NCBI GenBank assembly: GCA_035471805.1
Contig: DATIPS010000057.1
Span: 1 to 64,000 of the forward strand
Direction: 5' to 3'
Source: Acidimicrobiia bacterium
Lineage (GTDB): Bacteria; Actinomycetota; Acidimicrobiia; Spongiisociales; JAHEDJ01
Length of the DNA stretch: 64,000 nucleotides
A model generated the notes under the pieces. It was not told the DNA's origin and did not search any database. It worked only from the letters and a program-made list of their open reading frames with translations. The translations under genes and the position numbers were made by a program. Shown piece after piece: positions 48,079-56,223 of this stretch. Every line of letters starts with the position of its first letter. The stretch's first letter is position 1.

Positions 48079-49761
48079 GTGAGCACCGACACGGGGCATC
48101 TGGGAACCCTTCTCATCGATGAGGGTTTGGTCACCCCCGAGATTCTCGAGACGGGCATGGCCCTCCAGGAATCGACGGGACGGCCGCTCGGCCGCGTGCT
48201 CGTTGAAGAAGGACTCGTAGAGGAATCGGATCTCGTTCGAGCTCTTGCCAAGCACATCGGCATAGAGTTCGTGGATCTCAACGCGGTAACCGTAGACCCC
48301 GCGGCCGCGTCCCTGATTCCCGAGTCCCTGGCACGGCGCTATGCAGCAGTGCCGATCGCATTCCAAGACAACGCCTTGATCGTTGCGATGGCGGATCCGG
48401 CCAACGTGCTGGCCATCGACGACATTCGTGCTCTCACCGGGCGTGAGGTGCTCCCACGAGTCGCCACCCGCTCCGACGTCGAACGGGCCATCGGCGGTGT
48501 CGCCGGCTTGGAAGACTCGGTATCGGACCTGGCGGATTTCGCCGGCGAGGACGACATCGAGGCGCAGGACCTGGCTTCCGTCGAGGCAGCCACGGAGGAC
48601 GCACCGGTCGTCAAGCTCGTCAACATGCTGATCTCCAAGGCTGCAGCTGATCGTGCCTCGGACATTCACATCGAGCCGACCGAACGTGATCTGCGGGTCC
48701 GCTACAGGATCGACGGCGTTCTGCACGAGGTCATGCGCACCCCGAGGTCGATCATGAACGCGGTCGTCAGCCGCCTCAAGATCATGGCCGACATCGACAT
48801 CGCGGAACGGCGCCGCCCTCAAGACGGACGCATCAGCCTCAAGGTCGGGACGCGCTCCGTCGATTTGCGCGTGTCTTCGCTGCCGACGATCTACGGCGAA
48901 AAGGTCGTCATGCGTATCCTCGACACATCACAGGCACTTCTTCAGTTGCAGGACTTGGGGTTCCTGCCGGACACGCACAGGCGGTACGAAGAGTCATTCA
49001 CCAAGCCGTACGGAACGATCCTCGTCACGGGTCCGACCGGTTCGGGAAAATCGACGACTCTGTATGCGACTCTCAACGTTCTCAACAGACCCGAGGTGAA
49101 CATCGTCACCGTCGAGGATCCGGTTGAATACCGTCTCAGCGGCATCAGTCAGGTGCAAGTCAACCGAAAGGCCGGCCTCGATTTCGCCTCGGCTCTTCGT
49201 TCCTTCCTCCGCCAGGATCCCGACATCATGCTCGTGGGTGAGATTCGAGACAAAGAGACCGCCACGATCGCGATCGAATCCGCCCTCACCGGTCACCTGG
49301 TGCTTTCGACGTTGCACACCAACGATGCTCCGTCGGCCGTCACCCGGCTCACTGAGATGGGTGTGGAGCCGTTCCTGGTTGGATCGGCAATCGACGCGGT
49401 TCTCGGACAGAGGCTCGCGCGCCGGCTCTGCAAGCAGTGCAAGGAGCCATACGAGCCGACCGGCGAGGCTCTGCGCGATGTTGGATGGCCTTTCGAGGAA
49501 CTCGGGGAGGACCTACCGGAGCTCTACCGGGCGAAGGGCTGCGGAGCATGCAGCGGAACCGGATATCGCGGTCGGCTGGCAATCCACGAACTGATGCACG
49601 TCACCGAGGAAATCGAACGTTTGACCGTTGAGCGCGCATCGACGGAGGAGCTGGCGAAGGTCGCGATCGCCCAGGGTATGAGGCCGCTCCGCCAGGACGG
49701 GCTGGTCAAGGTCGCCAAGGGTCACACGTCGATAGAAGAGATCCTGCGGGTGGTTGTCTAG
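48079..49761 (+). CDS. pilB: Type IV pilus assembly ATPase PilB (GspE family)
   Basis: A 560-residue extension motor. N-terminal MshEN domain of about 150 residues ('HLGTLLIDEGLVTPEILETG', 'PLGRVLVEEGLVEESDLVRA'), then the GspE core: Walker A GPTGSGKSTTLYATL, Asp box 'VEDPVEYRLSGISQVQVN', Walker B 'FLRQDPDIMLVGEIRDKETA', His box HLVLSTLHTNDAPS, and a tetra-Cys zinc site C-x2-C...C-x2-C (CKQCKEP, CGACSGTGYRGR). MshEN can bind c-di-GMP, but the Arg of the consensus is His/Pro here, so binding is uncertain. GTG 48079. Confidence 0.93.
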   Translation: MSTDTGHLGTLLIDEGLVTPEILETGMALQESTGRPLGRVLVEEGLVEESDLVRALAKHIGIEFVDLNAVTVDPAAASLIPESLARRYAAVPIAFQDNALIVAMADPANVLAIDDIRALTGREVLPRVATRSDVERAIGGVAGLEDSVSDLADFAGEDDIEAQDLASVEAATEDAPVVKLVNMLISKAAADRASDIHIEPTERDLRVRYRIDGVLHEVMRTPRSIMNAVVSRLKIMADIDIAERRRPQDGRISLKVGTRSVDLRVSSLPTIYGEKVVMRILDTSQALLQLQDLGFLPDTHRRYEESFTKPYGTILVTGPTGSGKSTTLYATLNVLNRPEVNIVTVEDPVEYRLSGISQVQVNRKAGLDFASALRSFLRQDPDIMLVGEIRDKETATIAIESALTGHLVLSTLHTNDAPSAVTRLTEMGVEPFLVGSAIDAVLGQRLARRLCKQCKEPYEPTGEALRDVGWPFEELGEDLPELYRAKGCGACSGTGYRGRLAIHELMHVTEEIERLTVERASTEELAKVAIAQGMRPLRQDGLVKVAKGHTSIEEILRVVV

Positions 49762-49789
49762 AGGTTCATCGGCCAGCGGCCACGGGCTT

Positions 49790-49824
49790 GCCTACTGCCT
49801 ACTGCCTACTGCCCACGGCCTCTC
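49790..49824. repeat. 7-nt tandem repeat between pilB and pilT
   Basis: Three perfect GCCTACT units (49790-49810), then GCCCACG and GCCTCTC in the same phase. It fills part of the 123-bp gap between pilB and pilT, together with a short GC-rich stretch. The unit type matches the heptamers at 58063-58153. Confidence 0.8.
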
Positions 49825-49884
49825 TCAGTATCCCTCAAGACCTCCCCTGGGCGTGCCGACATACTCTTGATACACGAGGTGGGT

Positions 49885-51456
49885 ATGAACACAGCATCGA
49901 GAAAACTTGGAGAGTTGCTGGTGGACCAGCGACTCCTGTCGCGGGACGATCTCGAGTTCTTGATCCCGCGCGAGGCCGAGTCGGGAATCCCTCTGGCGAA
50001 ACTTCTGGTCGATGAGGGTTACGTTCGCGAGGAGGACCTCCTCAGAACCGTTGCAGCCCGTATTGGAATGGAGTACGTCGAGATCGACGACGAACTCCTG
50101 GATCCAGATGCGGTCAAGCGACTCGAGCCGGCGGATGCCAGGGCCCTCGTGGCGATGCCGGTCCGATTCGTCGACGACAAGCTGATCGTCGCAGTTGCCG
50201 ACCCATTCGATCCCGATCGGCATGCGCGCCTTGAAGATCTCGTGGGGGCAAGGGTGAAACTCGCCCTGGCGACCAGGGACGGTATCGGCCGCTCGATCGA
50301 CTTCGTGCACGGACCGGAAGTGATACCGGTCCTGCGTCACCCGGGTGACGGTGGCGGCATCGTGGAGGTGCCGGACGAGGACGTCGAGGAACTCCACGTC
50401 AACACTCTGCTCGGCTACCTGCTCGATGTAGGTGGCTCCGACCTCCATTTGACCGCCGGCTCTCCACCCCAGGTACGTGTCCACGGTCAGCTGCGCAAGC
50501 TCGATGACTACGGCAAGTTGATGCCCGCCGAGCTCCGCAGAATGATCTACGGCATCCTGACGGTGAAGCAACGCGAGAAGCTCGAGGAGTCGCTCGAGCT
50601 CGACGCGTCCCACCCGCTGCCGGGTAAGGGCAGGTTCCGACTCAACGTGTTCTTCCAGCGGGACGCCATCGGCGCCGTGTTTCGTGCCATCCCCGAGGCC
50701 ATCAGGAGTCTGAACGATCTCGGTATTCCGCCCATCGTGGGGGAGTTCGCGGATCTGCCCAGGGGCCTGGTGCTGGTGACCGGCCCGACCGGATCCGGAA
50801 AGTCCACGACGCTGGCGGCGATCATCGATATGGTCAACACCAAACGAGCGTGTCATATCCTCACCGTCGAGGATCCAATCGAGTTCCTGCATACGCACAA
50901 GCGGGCCATCGTCAACCAACGCGAAGTGGGGGCGGACACGATGGGTTTCCAGCATGCACTCCGGCATGCACTCCGCCAGGATCCGGATGTCATCCTCGTC
51001 GGCGAGCTCCGCGACCTCGAGACCATATCCACGGCGCTCACCGCCGCAGAAACCGGTCACCTCGTCTTCGCGACCCTGCACACACAGGATGCGCCGCAGA
51101 CGATCGACCGTATCGTCGATGTGTTTCCGTCCCATCAGCAGGAACAGGTTCGTGTGCAGCTGGCGGCAACCCTCCAGGCGGTCGTCACCCAGCAGCTGGT
51201 GCCCACCCGCAATAGGGACGGTCGCGTCGCTGCGGTAGAGGTGATGGTGGCCACCCCCGCCATCCGGAACCTCATCCGGGAAGCCAAGATCCACCAGATC
51301 ACAACGGCCATGCAGGCGGGTGGCAGGTACGGCATGCAGACAATGGATCAATCGCTTGCCGATCTCGTCAAACGGCATCAGATCAGTTTCGAGACGGCCG
51401 CCGAGCTTTGCGCCAATCTCGAAGACCTGCAACGTCTCGTAGGTCGAGTGGCTTAG
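49885..51456 (+). CDS. pilT: PilT-type pilus retraction ATPase with an extra N-terminal MshEN-like domain
   Basis: A 523-residue protein, against about 340-370 for ordinary PilT. Residues 1-145 form an MshEN/GspE-N domain ('KLGELLVDQRLLSRDDLEFL', 'LAKLLVDEGYVREEDLLRTV', 'MPVRFVDDKLIVAVADPFD'). From about residue 165 a full PilT follows: 'GGSDLHLTAGSPPQVRVHG', Walker A GPTGSGKSTTLAAII, Walker B DPDVILVGELRDLET, His box GHLVFATLHTQDAPQ, and the PilT signature AIRNLIREAKIHQ. So it is a retraction motor carrying the regulatory domain usually found on extension motors. ATG 49885 is preferred to TTG 49867. pilC follows after 9 bp. Confidence 0.9.
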   Translation: MNTASRKLGELLVDQRLLSRDDLEFLIPREAESGIPLAKLLVDEGYVREEDLLRTVAARIGMEYVEIDDELLDPDAVKRLEPADARALVAMPVRFVDDKLIVAVADPFDPDRHARLEDLVGARVKLALATRDGIGRSIDFVHGPEVIPVLRHPGDGGGIVEVPDEDVEELHVNTLLGYLLDVGGSDLHLTAGSPPQVRVHGQLRKLDDYGKLMPAELRRMIYGILTVKQREKLEESLELDASHPLPGKGRFRLNVFFQRDAIGAVFRAIPEAIRSLNDLGIPPIVGEFADLPRGLVLVTGPTGSGKSTTLAAIIDMVNTKRACHILTVEDPIEFLHTHKRAIVNQREVGADTMGFQHALRHALRQDPDVILVGELRDLETISTALTAAETGHLVFATLHTQDAPQTIDRIVDVFPSHQQEQVRVQLAATLQAVVTQQLVPTRNRDGRVAAVEVMVATPAIRNLIREAKIHQITTAMQAGGRYGMQTMDQSLADLVKRHQISFETAAELCANLEDLQRLVGRVA

Positions 51457-51465
51457 GGAGAAAAC

Positions 51466-52686
51466 ATGGCAACGACATTCGCCTACAAGGTCAAGGACAG
51501 AGACGGTCAGGTTCATTCCGGAGAAATGGAGGGTTCGTCGCAGACTGCGGTAACCAAGGCGCTGCGCGATCGCGGCTACCAGCCGATATCCGTAGACGAG
51601 AAGACAGAGTCTGCGCTCCAGAAGGAAATACGGATTCCGGGGCTCACCGACCGGGTCAAACTCAAGGAAGTGGCGGTGTTCTCCCGTCAGTTCGCGACGA
51701 TGATCAACGCCGGCCTGTCCCTGCTGCGGGCGTTGAGCATCCTGGCCGACCAGACACCGAACAAGGCTTTCGCACGGATCATCGTCGCGGTGAAGGCGGA
51801 CGTAGAGCGCGGCACCAGCCTCTCTGGGGCCATGGAAGAGCACCCGAAAGCATTCAATCGGCTCTACACCGCCATGGTCAAGGCGGGTGAGATCGGCGGT
51901 GTGCTCGACGACACTCTGATGCGCCTGGCCGACACGCTGGAGGCCCAGGTGGAGCTCCGAGCCAAGATCAAATCGGCGATGATGTACCCGGTGGCGGTAT
52001 TCGGACTCGTGGTGATGATCGTCGCGGCCATGTTGATGTTCATCGTTCCGATGTTCGAACAGCTCTACGCCGACCTCGGCGGAGACCTGCCGGCGCCGAC
52101 CAGAATGCTTCTGGCGGTGTCGTCGATTGTCACCTCCTACTGGTACATCCTCATCGCCGTGACATTCGGTCTCGTTTTCGGGTTTCGCAGATGGATCGCG
52201 ACGGACTCCGGCAGGGCGACGTTCGACGCGATCAAGTTGAAGATGCCCATCTTCGGCAAGCTGGTTCACAAGACCGCCATTGCGCGCTTCGCGCACACGC
52301 TCGCATCGCTGACCAAGACCGGCGTTCCGATCCTGCAGGCAATGGACATCGTTGCGGAGACCAGCGGCAACGCAGTGGTGTCGGCGGCGGTCCTGGACGT
52401 CAAGGACTCGGTGCGAGACGGCGAATCGATCGCCCAACCGCTCGAAAGCCACACCATCTTCCCTCCGATGGTCGTACAGATGATTGCGGTTGGTGAGGAG
52501 ACGGGTGCGCTGGACACGATGCTCGAGAAGATCGGCACCTTCTACGACTCGGAGGTCCAGACGATGGTCGACGGCCTGACGAGCCTCATCGAACCGCTGC
52601 TGATCGTTATTCTCGGTGCGACGGTCGGCGGCATGCTGATCTCGCTCTATATGCCGATGTTCAACGTGATCAACCTGATCGATTGA
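51466..52686 (+). CDS. pilC: Type IV pilus inner-membrane platform protein PilC
   Basis: A 406-residue GspF-family membrane protein that couples the motors to pilin assembly. Two GspF repeats, each with KEVAVFSRQFATMINAGLSL and 'ARFAHTLASLTKTGVPILQA', and three membrane helices (FGLVVMIVAAMLMFIVPMF; YILIAVTFGLVFGF; LLIVILGATVGGMLISLYM). Normal length. A hairpin at 52711 may end the pilB-pilT-pilC transcript. Confidence 0.94.
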   Translation: MATTFAYKVKDRDGQVHSGEMEGSSQTAVTKALRDRGYQPISVDEKTESALQKEIRIPGLTDRVKLKEVAVFSRQFATMINAGLSLLRALSILADQTPNKAFARIIVAVKADVERGTSLSGAMEEHPKAFNRLYTAMVKAGEIGGVLDDTLMRLADTLEAQVELRAKIKSAMMYPVAVFGLVVMIVAAMLMFIVPMFEQLYADLGGDLPAPTRMLLAVSSIVTSYWYILIAVTFGLVFGFRRWIATDSGRATFDAIKLKMPIFGKLVHKTAIARFAHTLASLTKTGVPILQAMDIVAETSGNAVVSAAVLDVKDSVRDGESIAQPLESHTIFPPMVVQMIAVGEETGALDTMLEKIGTFYDSEVQTMVDGLTSLIEPLLIVILGATVGGMLISLYMPMFNVINLID

Positions 52687-52710
52687 GCATCTCACCGTCG
52701 GCTGATCCTC

Positions 52711-52739
52711 GGGCCCCGGACATTCGTTGTCCGGGGCCC
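52711..52739. terminator. GC-rich hairpin between pilC and pilA
   Basis: A perfect 12-bp stem (GGGCCCCGGACA / TGTCCGGGGCCC) with a 5-nt loop. The T-tract after it is poor, so it could be a Rho-assisted terminator or an RNA-stability hairpin. It separates the motor genes from the highly expressed pilins. Confidence 0.6.
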
Positions 52740-52944
52740 CGGCAGTTTGACCTTCGACAGCCGGGCGGCGCGGCCGCGGTGCAATGGCGTCTCTTACTTG
52801 GAATGTCTATTCACACAACTCGGCAAGCTTTCCGTGGATCCCGGCTCCCGGTCCGTCCACCGGTTTCTTTCCCTCTCCGGATTTCGTGAGAAATGTCCTC
52901 AAGTTGAGCCGGTGTGCGAGCCGATAAGTCACCTGTAGGCCGAA

Positions 52945-52974
52945 GTCCGGCCTCACGCAAAGGACAAGGAGTCC
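52945..52974 (+). promoter_or_regulatory. Candidate mutually exclusive hairpins over the pilA ribosome site
   Basis: The pilA leader contains GTCC (52945), GGAC (52962) and GTCC (52971). GGAC can pair with either GTCC; the second pairing closes a loop AAGGA that holds the Shine-Dalgarno sequence. Stems are only 4 bp, so this is weak. The rest of the 240-bp leader (52740-52944) shows no feature I can name. Confidence 0.25.
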
Positions 52975-52978
52975 CAAC

Positions 52979-53488
52979 ATGTCCAAGTGGATTCGTGAAA
53001 GCCTCAACAAGGATGAGGGCTTCACCTTGGTCGAGTTGATGGTGGTTGTGCTCATCATTGCCATTCTGATCGCCATCGCCATCCCGACCTTCCTCGGAGC
53101 CCGTGAGCGGGCCCAGGACCGTGCTGCTCAATCCAACCTGCGCAATGCGCTGACGGCCGCCAAGGTGTTCTACACCGACGGCGAGCAGTTCCCGACGAAT
53201 GATGCCGCCGGCGCAGCCCTGCTGCAGGCCATCGAGCCCAGCATGGTCTTCGTGCAGGGCAACGCTCCCGACCTGACGGTTCCCGAGGATGTAGGCATGC
53301 TGTCTCTGGCGAATGCCGATGCCGACGCTCTTCAAGCCGTCATCTTCGTAGCCGAGAGCAGGTCCGGGACCTGGTTCTGCATTGCCGACCAAGCTACCGG
53401 CTCTGCCGCGGGAACCTACTACGGATCATCCGCCGTCGATGGAGCCGCCCTGGACACTCTCGCCGAGTGCGCCGCGGCGCAGTGGTAA
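52979..53488 (+). CDS. pilA: Type IV pilin, major type (copy 1)
   Basis: A 169-residue prepilin: 14-residue leader MSKWIRESLNKDEG, then FTLVELMVVVLIIAILIAIA with Glu at +5 and Pro22-type 'IPTFLGARERAQDRAAQSNL'. The globular part ends with a likely disulfide, 'SRSGTWFC' to LAEC. AAGGAG precedes the ATG. The N-terminal 40 codons are nearly identical in DNA to the next gene, so the two arose by tandem duplication. Confidence 0.93.
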   Translation: MSKWIRESLNKDEGFTLVELMVVVLIIAILIAIAIPTFLGARERAQDRAAQSNLRNALTAAKVFYTDGEQFPTNDAAGAALLQAIEPSMVFVQGNAPDLTVPEDVGMLSLANADADALQAVIFVAESRSGTWFCIADQATGSAAGTYYGSSAVDGAALDTLAECAAAQW

Positions 53489-53519
53489 TACGATCCATTA
53501 GCAACTTCTAGTAGAGCGC

Positions 53520-53556
53520 GAAGGAGGGCGGGCATGGCTCGCCCTCCTTCTCTCTA
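53520..53556 (+). terminator. Intrinsic terminator after pilA copy 1
   Basis: An 11-bp stem GAAGGAGGGCG / CGCCCTCCTTC (53520-53530, 53540-53550) with a 9-nt loop, followed by TCTCTA. It separates the two pilin genes, so copy 2 may be expressed by readthrough or from its own promoter. Confidence 0.75.
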
Positions 53557-53577
53557 TAGGTGGGAAAGAGGTGGACT

Positions 53578-54063
53578 GTGCGACAACTGCGGAGTCGTGA
53601 GGAGGGCTTCACCCTGGTCGAGTTGATGGTGGTTGTGCTCATCATTGCCATTCTCATCGCCATCGCCGTCCCGACCTTCCTCGGAGGCCGGGTTCGTGCA
53701 CAGAATCGAGCAGCACAAAGCGATCTGCGGAACGCACTGACGGCTGCCAAGGTCTACTACTCGGACAACGACACACAGGACTATGCGTTCGGCATTGCCG
53801 ACCTGCTGGCCGTCCACGCGAACCTGGCATTCGTGGCGGGGAATGCGCCGGCCGACGGAGAGGTCGGCTTCATCACGCTCGACGGCACGGGTGGAGATGC
53901 CGATCAGGCGGTCGTCTTCATAACCAGGAGCAGATCGGGGACGTGGTTCTGCCTGTTGAACGAAGCAGTCGAGCCGCGGGCCGGCACATACTACGGGGAA
54001 TCCTCGGCGGGGACGGGTGCCGATCTCGACACGCTCGCTGAATGCGTGGGTGGATGGAGCTGA
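53578..54063 (+). CDS. Type IV pilin (copy 2)
   Basis: A 161-residue prepilin with leader MRQLRSREEG and mature start FTLVELMVVVLIIAILIAIA. GTG 53578 has GAGGTGG just upstream; the frame extends to GTG 53560, which follows the terminator without a ribosome site. The C-terminal part shares 'RSRSGTWFC' and LAEC with copy 1, so the same disulfide is likely, but the middle is different. It could be a second major pilin or an abundant minor one. Confidence 0.88.
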   Translation: MRQLRSREEGFTLVELMVVVLIIAILIAIAVPTFLGGRVRAQNRAAQSDLRNALTAAKVYYSDNDTQDYAFGIADLLAVHANLAFVAGNAPADGEVGFITLDGTGGDADQAVVFITRSRSGTWFCLLNEAVEPRAGTYYGESSAGTGADLDTLAECVGGWS

Positions 54064-54125
54064 CGGCATCGAACCCCCGACCGGCGTGGGCCGGCGGGGT
54101 CCGCCAACGCTCGCCGGGTCGGATT

Positions 54126-54160
54126 TAGGCTGGGGAGCGATGACACGGATGGCGAGATGA
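54126..54160 (+). promoter_or_regulatory. -10 box and 6-codon ORF coupled to pilD
   Basis: TAGGCT (54126-54131), 8 nt, then ATG 54140 opening a 6-codon ORF (MTRMAR) whose TGA overlaps the pilD ATG as ATGA. Leaderless translation of the mini-ORF could deliver ribosomes to pilD, which has no good ribosome site of its own. Confidence 0.3.
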
Positions 54161-54930
54161 CTGCTGCGATAGCCGGCGTCGCCGGCGTTTTGGGTTTGGC
54201 GTTCGGTTCTTTCCTGAACGTCGTTGCCTACAGGGTGCCGATTGGTTTGTCGGTCGTCAGGCCGCCCTCTGCTTGTCCGACATGCAAATCTCCTGTGCGG
54301 CCGCGCGACAACGTCCCGGTCGTCTCGTGGTTCTTGCTGCGGGGCAAGTGCAGGGATTGCGCTTCGCCTATCTCATTTCGGTATCCAGTGGTCGAGGCTC
54401 TCACAGGCGCCTTGTTTGCCGCCACGGTGCTGGTGGTGGGCCTCGTATGGGCACTGCCTGCATACCTGTGGTTCGGGGCGGTGACCATGGCATTGATTCT
54501 CACCGACCTCGACCACAAGCGTATCCCCAATCGAATTCTCTATCCGGGAACGGTCGTCGGCACGGTCCTCCTCGCCGTCGGGTCTTCAATCGACGGCCGG
54601 TTCAGCGATTTCGGGCGGGCCATGGTGGGCGGGCTCATCTACTTCGGCGGTCTGTTCCTGCTGGCACTAATCGCGCGGGGCGGATTCGGGTTCGGTGATG
54701 TCAAACTCGCGTTCTTCCTGGGGTTGTTCCTCACATTCCGAGGTTGGGAACACCTCCTCGTCGGCGTGTTCCTGGCCTTCTTCATAGGAGGTTTGGTGGC
54801 GATACTCCTGCTGGTCACCCGAAAGAAGGGCAGGAAGGATGCCGTACCGTTCGGCCCGAGCCTGGTCGTCGGAGCGTGGGTGGCGATCGGTTTCGGACTC
54901 GAGATAGCCGAGTGGTACCTGGGGATGTAG
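54157..54930 (+). CDS. pilD: Prepilin peptidase / N-methyltransferase PilD
   Basis: A 257-residue aspartic protease of the membrane that cuts prepilins after Gly and methylates the new N-terminus. The N-terminal cytosolic domain has both zinc pairs (CPTCKSP, CRDC), so it is the bifunctional form. The catalytic Asp residues are in 'ILTDLDHKRIPN' and the GFGD motif 'GFGFGDVKLAFF'. About seven membrane helices. In M. tuberculosis a lone prepilin-peptidase homologue (Rv2551c) lies next to aroE at this place (from memory). Confidence 0.93.
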   Translation: MTAAIAGVAGVLGLAFGSFLNVVAYRVPIGLSVVRPPSACPTCKSPVRPRDNVPVVSWFLLRGKCRDCASPISFRYPVVEALTGALFAATVLVVGLVWALPAYLWFGAVTMALILTDLDHKRIPNRILYPGTVVGTVLLAVGSSIDGRFSDFGRAMVGGLIYFGGLFLLALIARGGFGFGDVKLAFFLGLFLTFRGWEHLLVGVFLAFFIGGLVAILLLVTRKKGRKDAVPFGPSLVVGAWVAIGFGLEIAEWYLGM

Positions 54931-55152
54931 GGCAGGCGGTCGGCCGTCGCCTGAGGGCCGCGGCCGGATCTCGACTCCACGGCCGGATGCCGCCCGTGTG
55001 AGGTAGTTCAACCGCAGCCGTTGCGGGCGCGCCAATACCCGCCGTTACGCTTGCGATGGTTACACTTGTGTAGTTACATGTTCGTAATCAACGCGGCACG
55101 CGCTGTGCTGCGAGGGGCAGACATCGATGCGGTGGCCTGGAGCGGAGAACTG

Positions 55153-56223
55153 ATGGCCGTCAACGTGGGGCTGGATATCGGCACTAGTGCCGTGCGCGCC
55201 GCGCTCGTCAACACCGGAAAAGGCACACCGACACTGCAGAGATACGGTGAGGTTGCATTGCCGCCGGGAGCAGTAGTCGGCGGTGAGATCGTCGACGAGG
55301 AACTCGTTCAGGGCGCTATCAGCCGACTCTGGAAGACGGCGAAACTACCCAAGAAGCGCGTAGTGCTCGGAATCGCCAACCAGCGGGTGATCGTCCGCAG
55401 GGTGGATCTTCCCTACATGGCTGAGAGTGAACTGTCCGAGTCCCTCGCCTTTCAGGCCCAGGAGTACATACCCATCCCGATCGACGATGCGATCCTCGAC
55501 TTCATTCCCCTGGAGGAGTTCACGACCCCTGAGGGAGAGCCGATGCTCTCCGTTCTCGTTGTTGCCGCGCAGAAGCAAATGGCATCAGACGTTCTCCGGG
55601 TCGTCCAAGCCGTTGGGATCAAACCGATGGCCGTTGATCTGCAGGCGTTTGCGCTTGTGCGTGTCCTGTTCGGAGGCGATCTCAATCTGGATGCCGCACC
55701 GCAGGTCATAGTCAACATCGGCGCCGGTCTGACGCAGGTCGTGATCGTCAAGGGCGGGTCCGTACGGTTCCTGCGCATCGTGTCCCTGGCCGGCGAGGAT
55801 TTCTCGAGGGTTCTCATCGAAGGCATGGGAATGGACGCCGCTCAGGCGGAGCAGACGAAACGGCGGGTCGGCGTCGCCATCGAGGGGACTCCCTCGGGCG
55901 GGGATGGAGACGAGAAGGCCCGGTTGCTGCTCACCAGGCAGGCCGACGCGCTCATAGATGAAATTCGCGGCTCGGTCGACTACTACCTCTCGCAGGCAGC
56001 GGACACCGGCATACAGCAGCTGTACGTTGCCGGGAACGCGGCGAGGTTGCCGCATCTCGCCAACCGTCTCGGGCGGTCCCTCAACGTCGAAGTCTCTCCG
56101 ATTCGCATGCTCGAGGGAGATCGTCTGTCGGTGGGAAAGATCGGGCTGTCCGAGGCCGAGTTGGCACAGGCGCAACCGGTACTGCCGGTACCGGTCGGGT
56201 TGGCGTTGTGGGGTGAGGTCTGA
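55153..56223 (+). CDS. pilM: Type IV pilus assembly protein PilM
   Basis: A 356-residue actin-like ATPase-fold protein that sits in the cytosol under PilN. 'NVGLDIGTSAVRAALV' (phosphate 1), 'RVDLPYMAESELSESLAFQA', 'VIVNIGAGLTQVVIVKGG' (phosphate 2) and 'LYVAGNAARLPHL' (adenosine) are visible. ATG 55153 has GGAG upstream; an in-frame ATG at 55078 would add 25 residues and follows a TACACT box at 55061. Confidence 0.9.
   Translation: MAVNVGLDIGTSAVRAALVNTGKGTPTLQRYGEVALPPGAVVGGEIVDEELVQGAISRLWKTAKLPKKRVVLGIANQRVIVRRVDLPYMAESELSESLAFQAQEYIPIPIDDAILDFIPLEEFTTPEGEPMLSVLVVAAQKQMASDVLRVVQAVGIKPMAVDLQAFALVRVLFGGDLNLDAAPQVIVNIGAGLTQVVIVKGGSVRFLRIVSLAGEDFSRVLIEGMGMDAAQAEQTKRRVGVAIEGTPSGGDGDEKARLLLTRQADALIDEIRGSVDYYLSQAADTGIQQLYVAGNAARLPHLANRLGRSLNVEVSPIRMLEGDRLSVGKIGLSEAELAQAQPVLPVPVGLALWGEV

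Noticed and set aside
49825-52695. A 956-codon open frame on the minus strand across pilT and pilC
   Set aside because: It mirrors two well-supported plus-strand genes. It comes from GC-rich third codon positions, and its product (His/Arg/Asp-rich) matches no family.
52880-52978. A GEMM (c-di-GMP) riboswitch in the pilA leader
   Set aside because: CACGCAAAGG resembles part of the consensus, but the required second half would fall inside the coding region and the tetraloop helix is missing.
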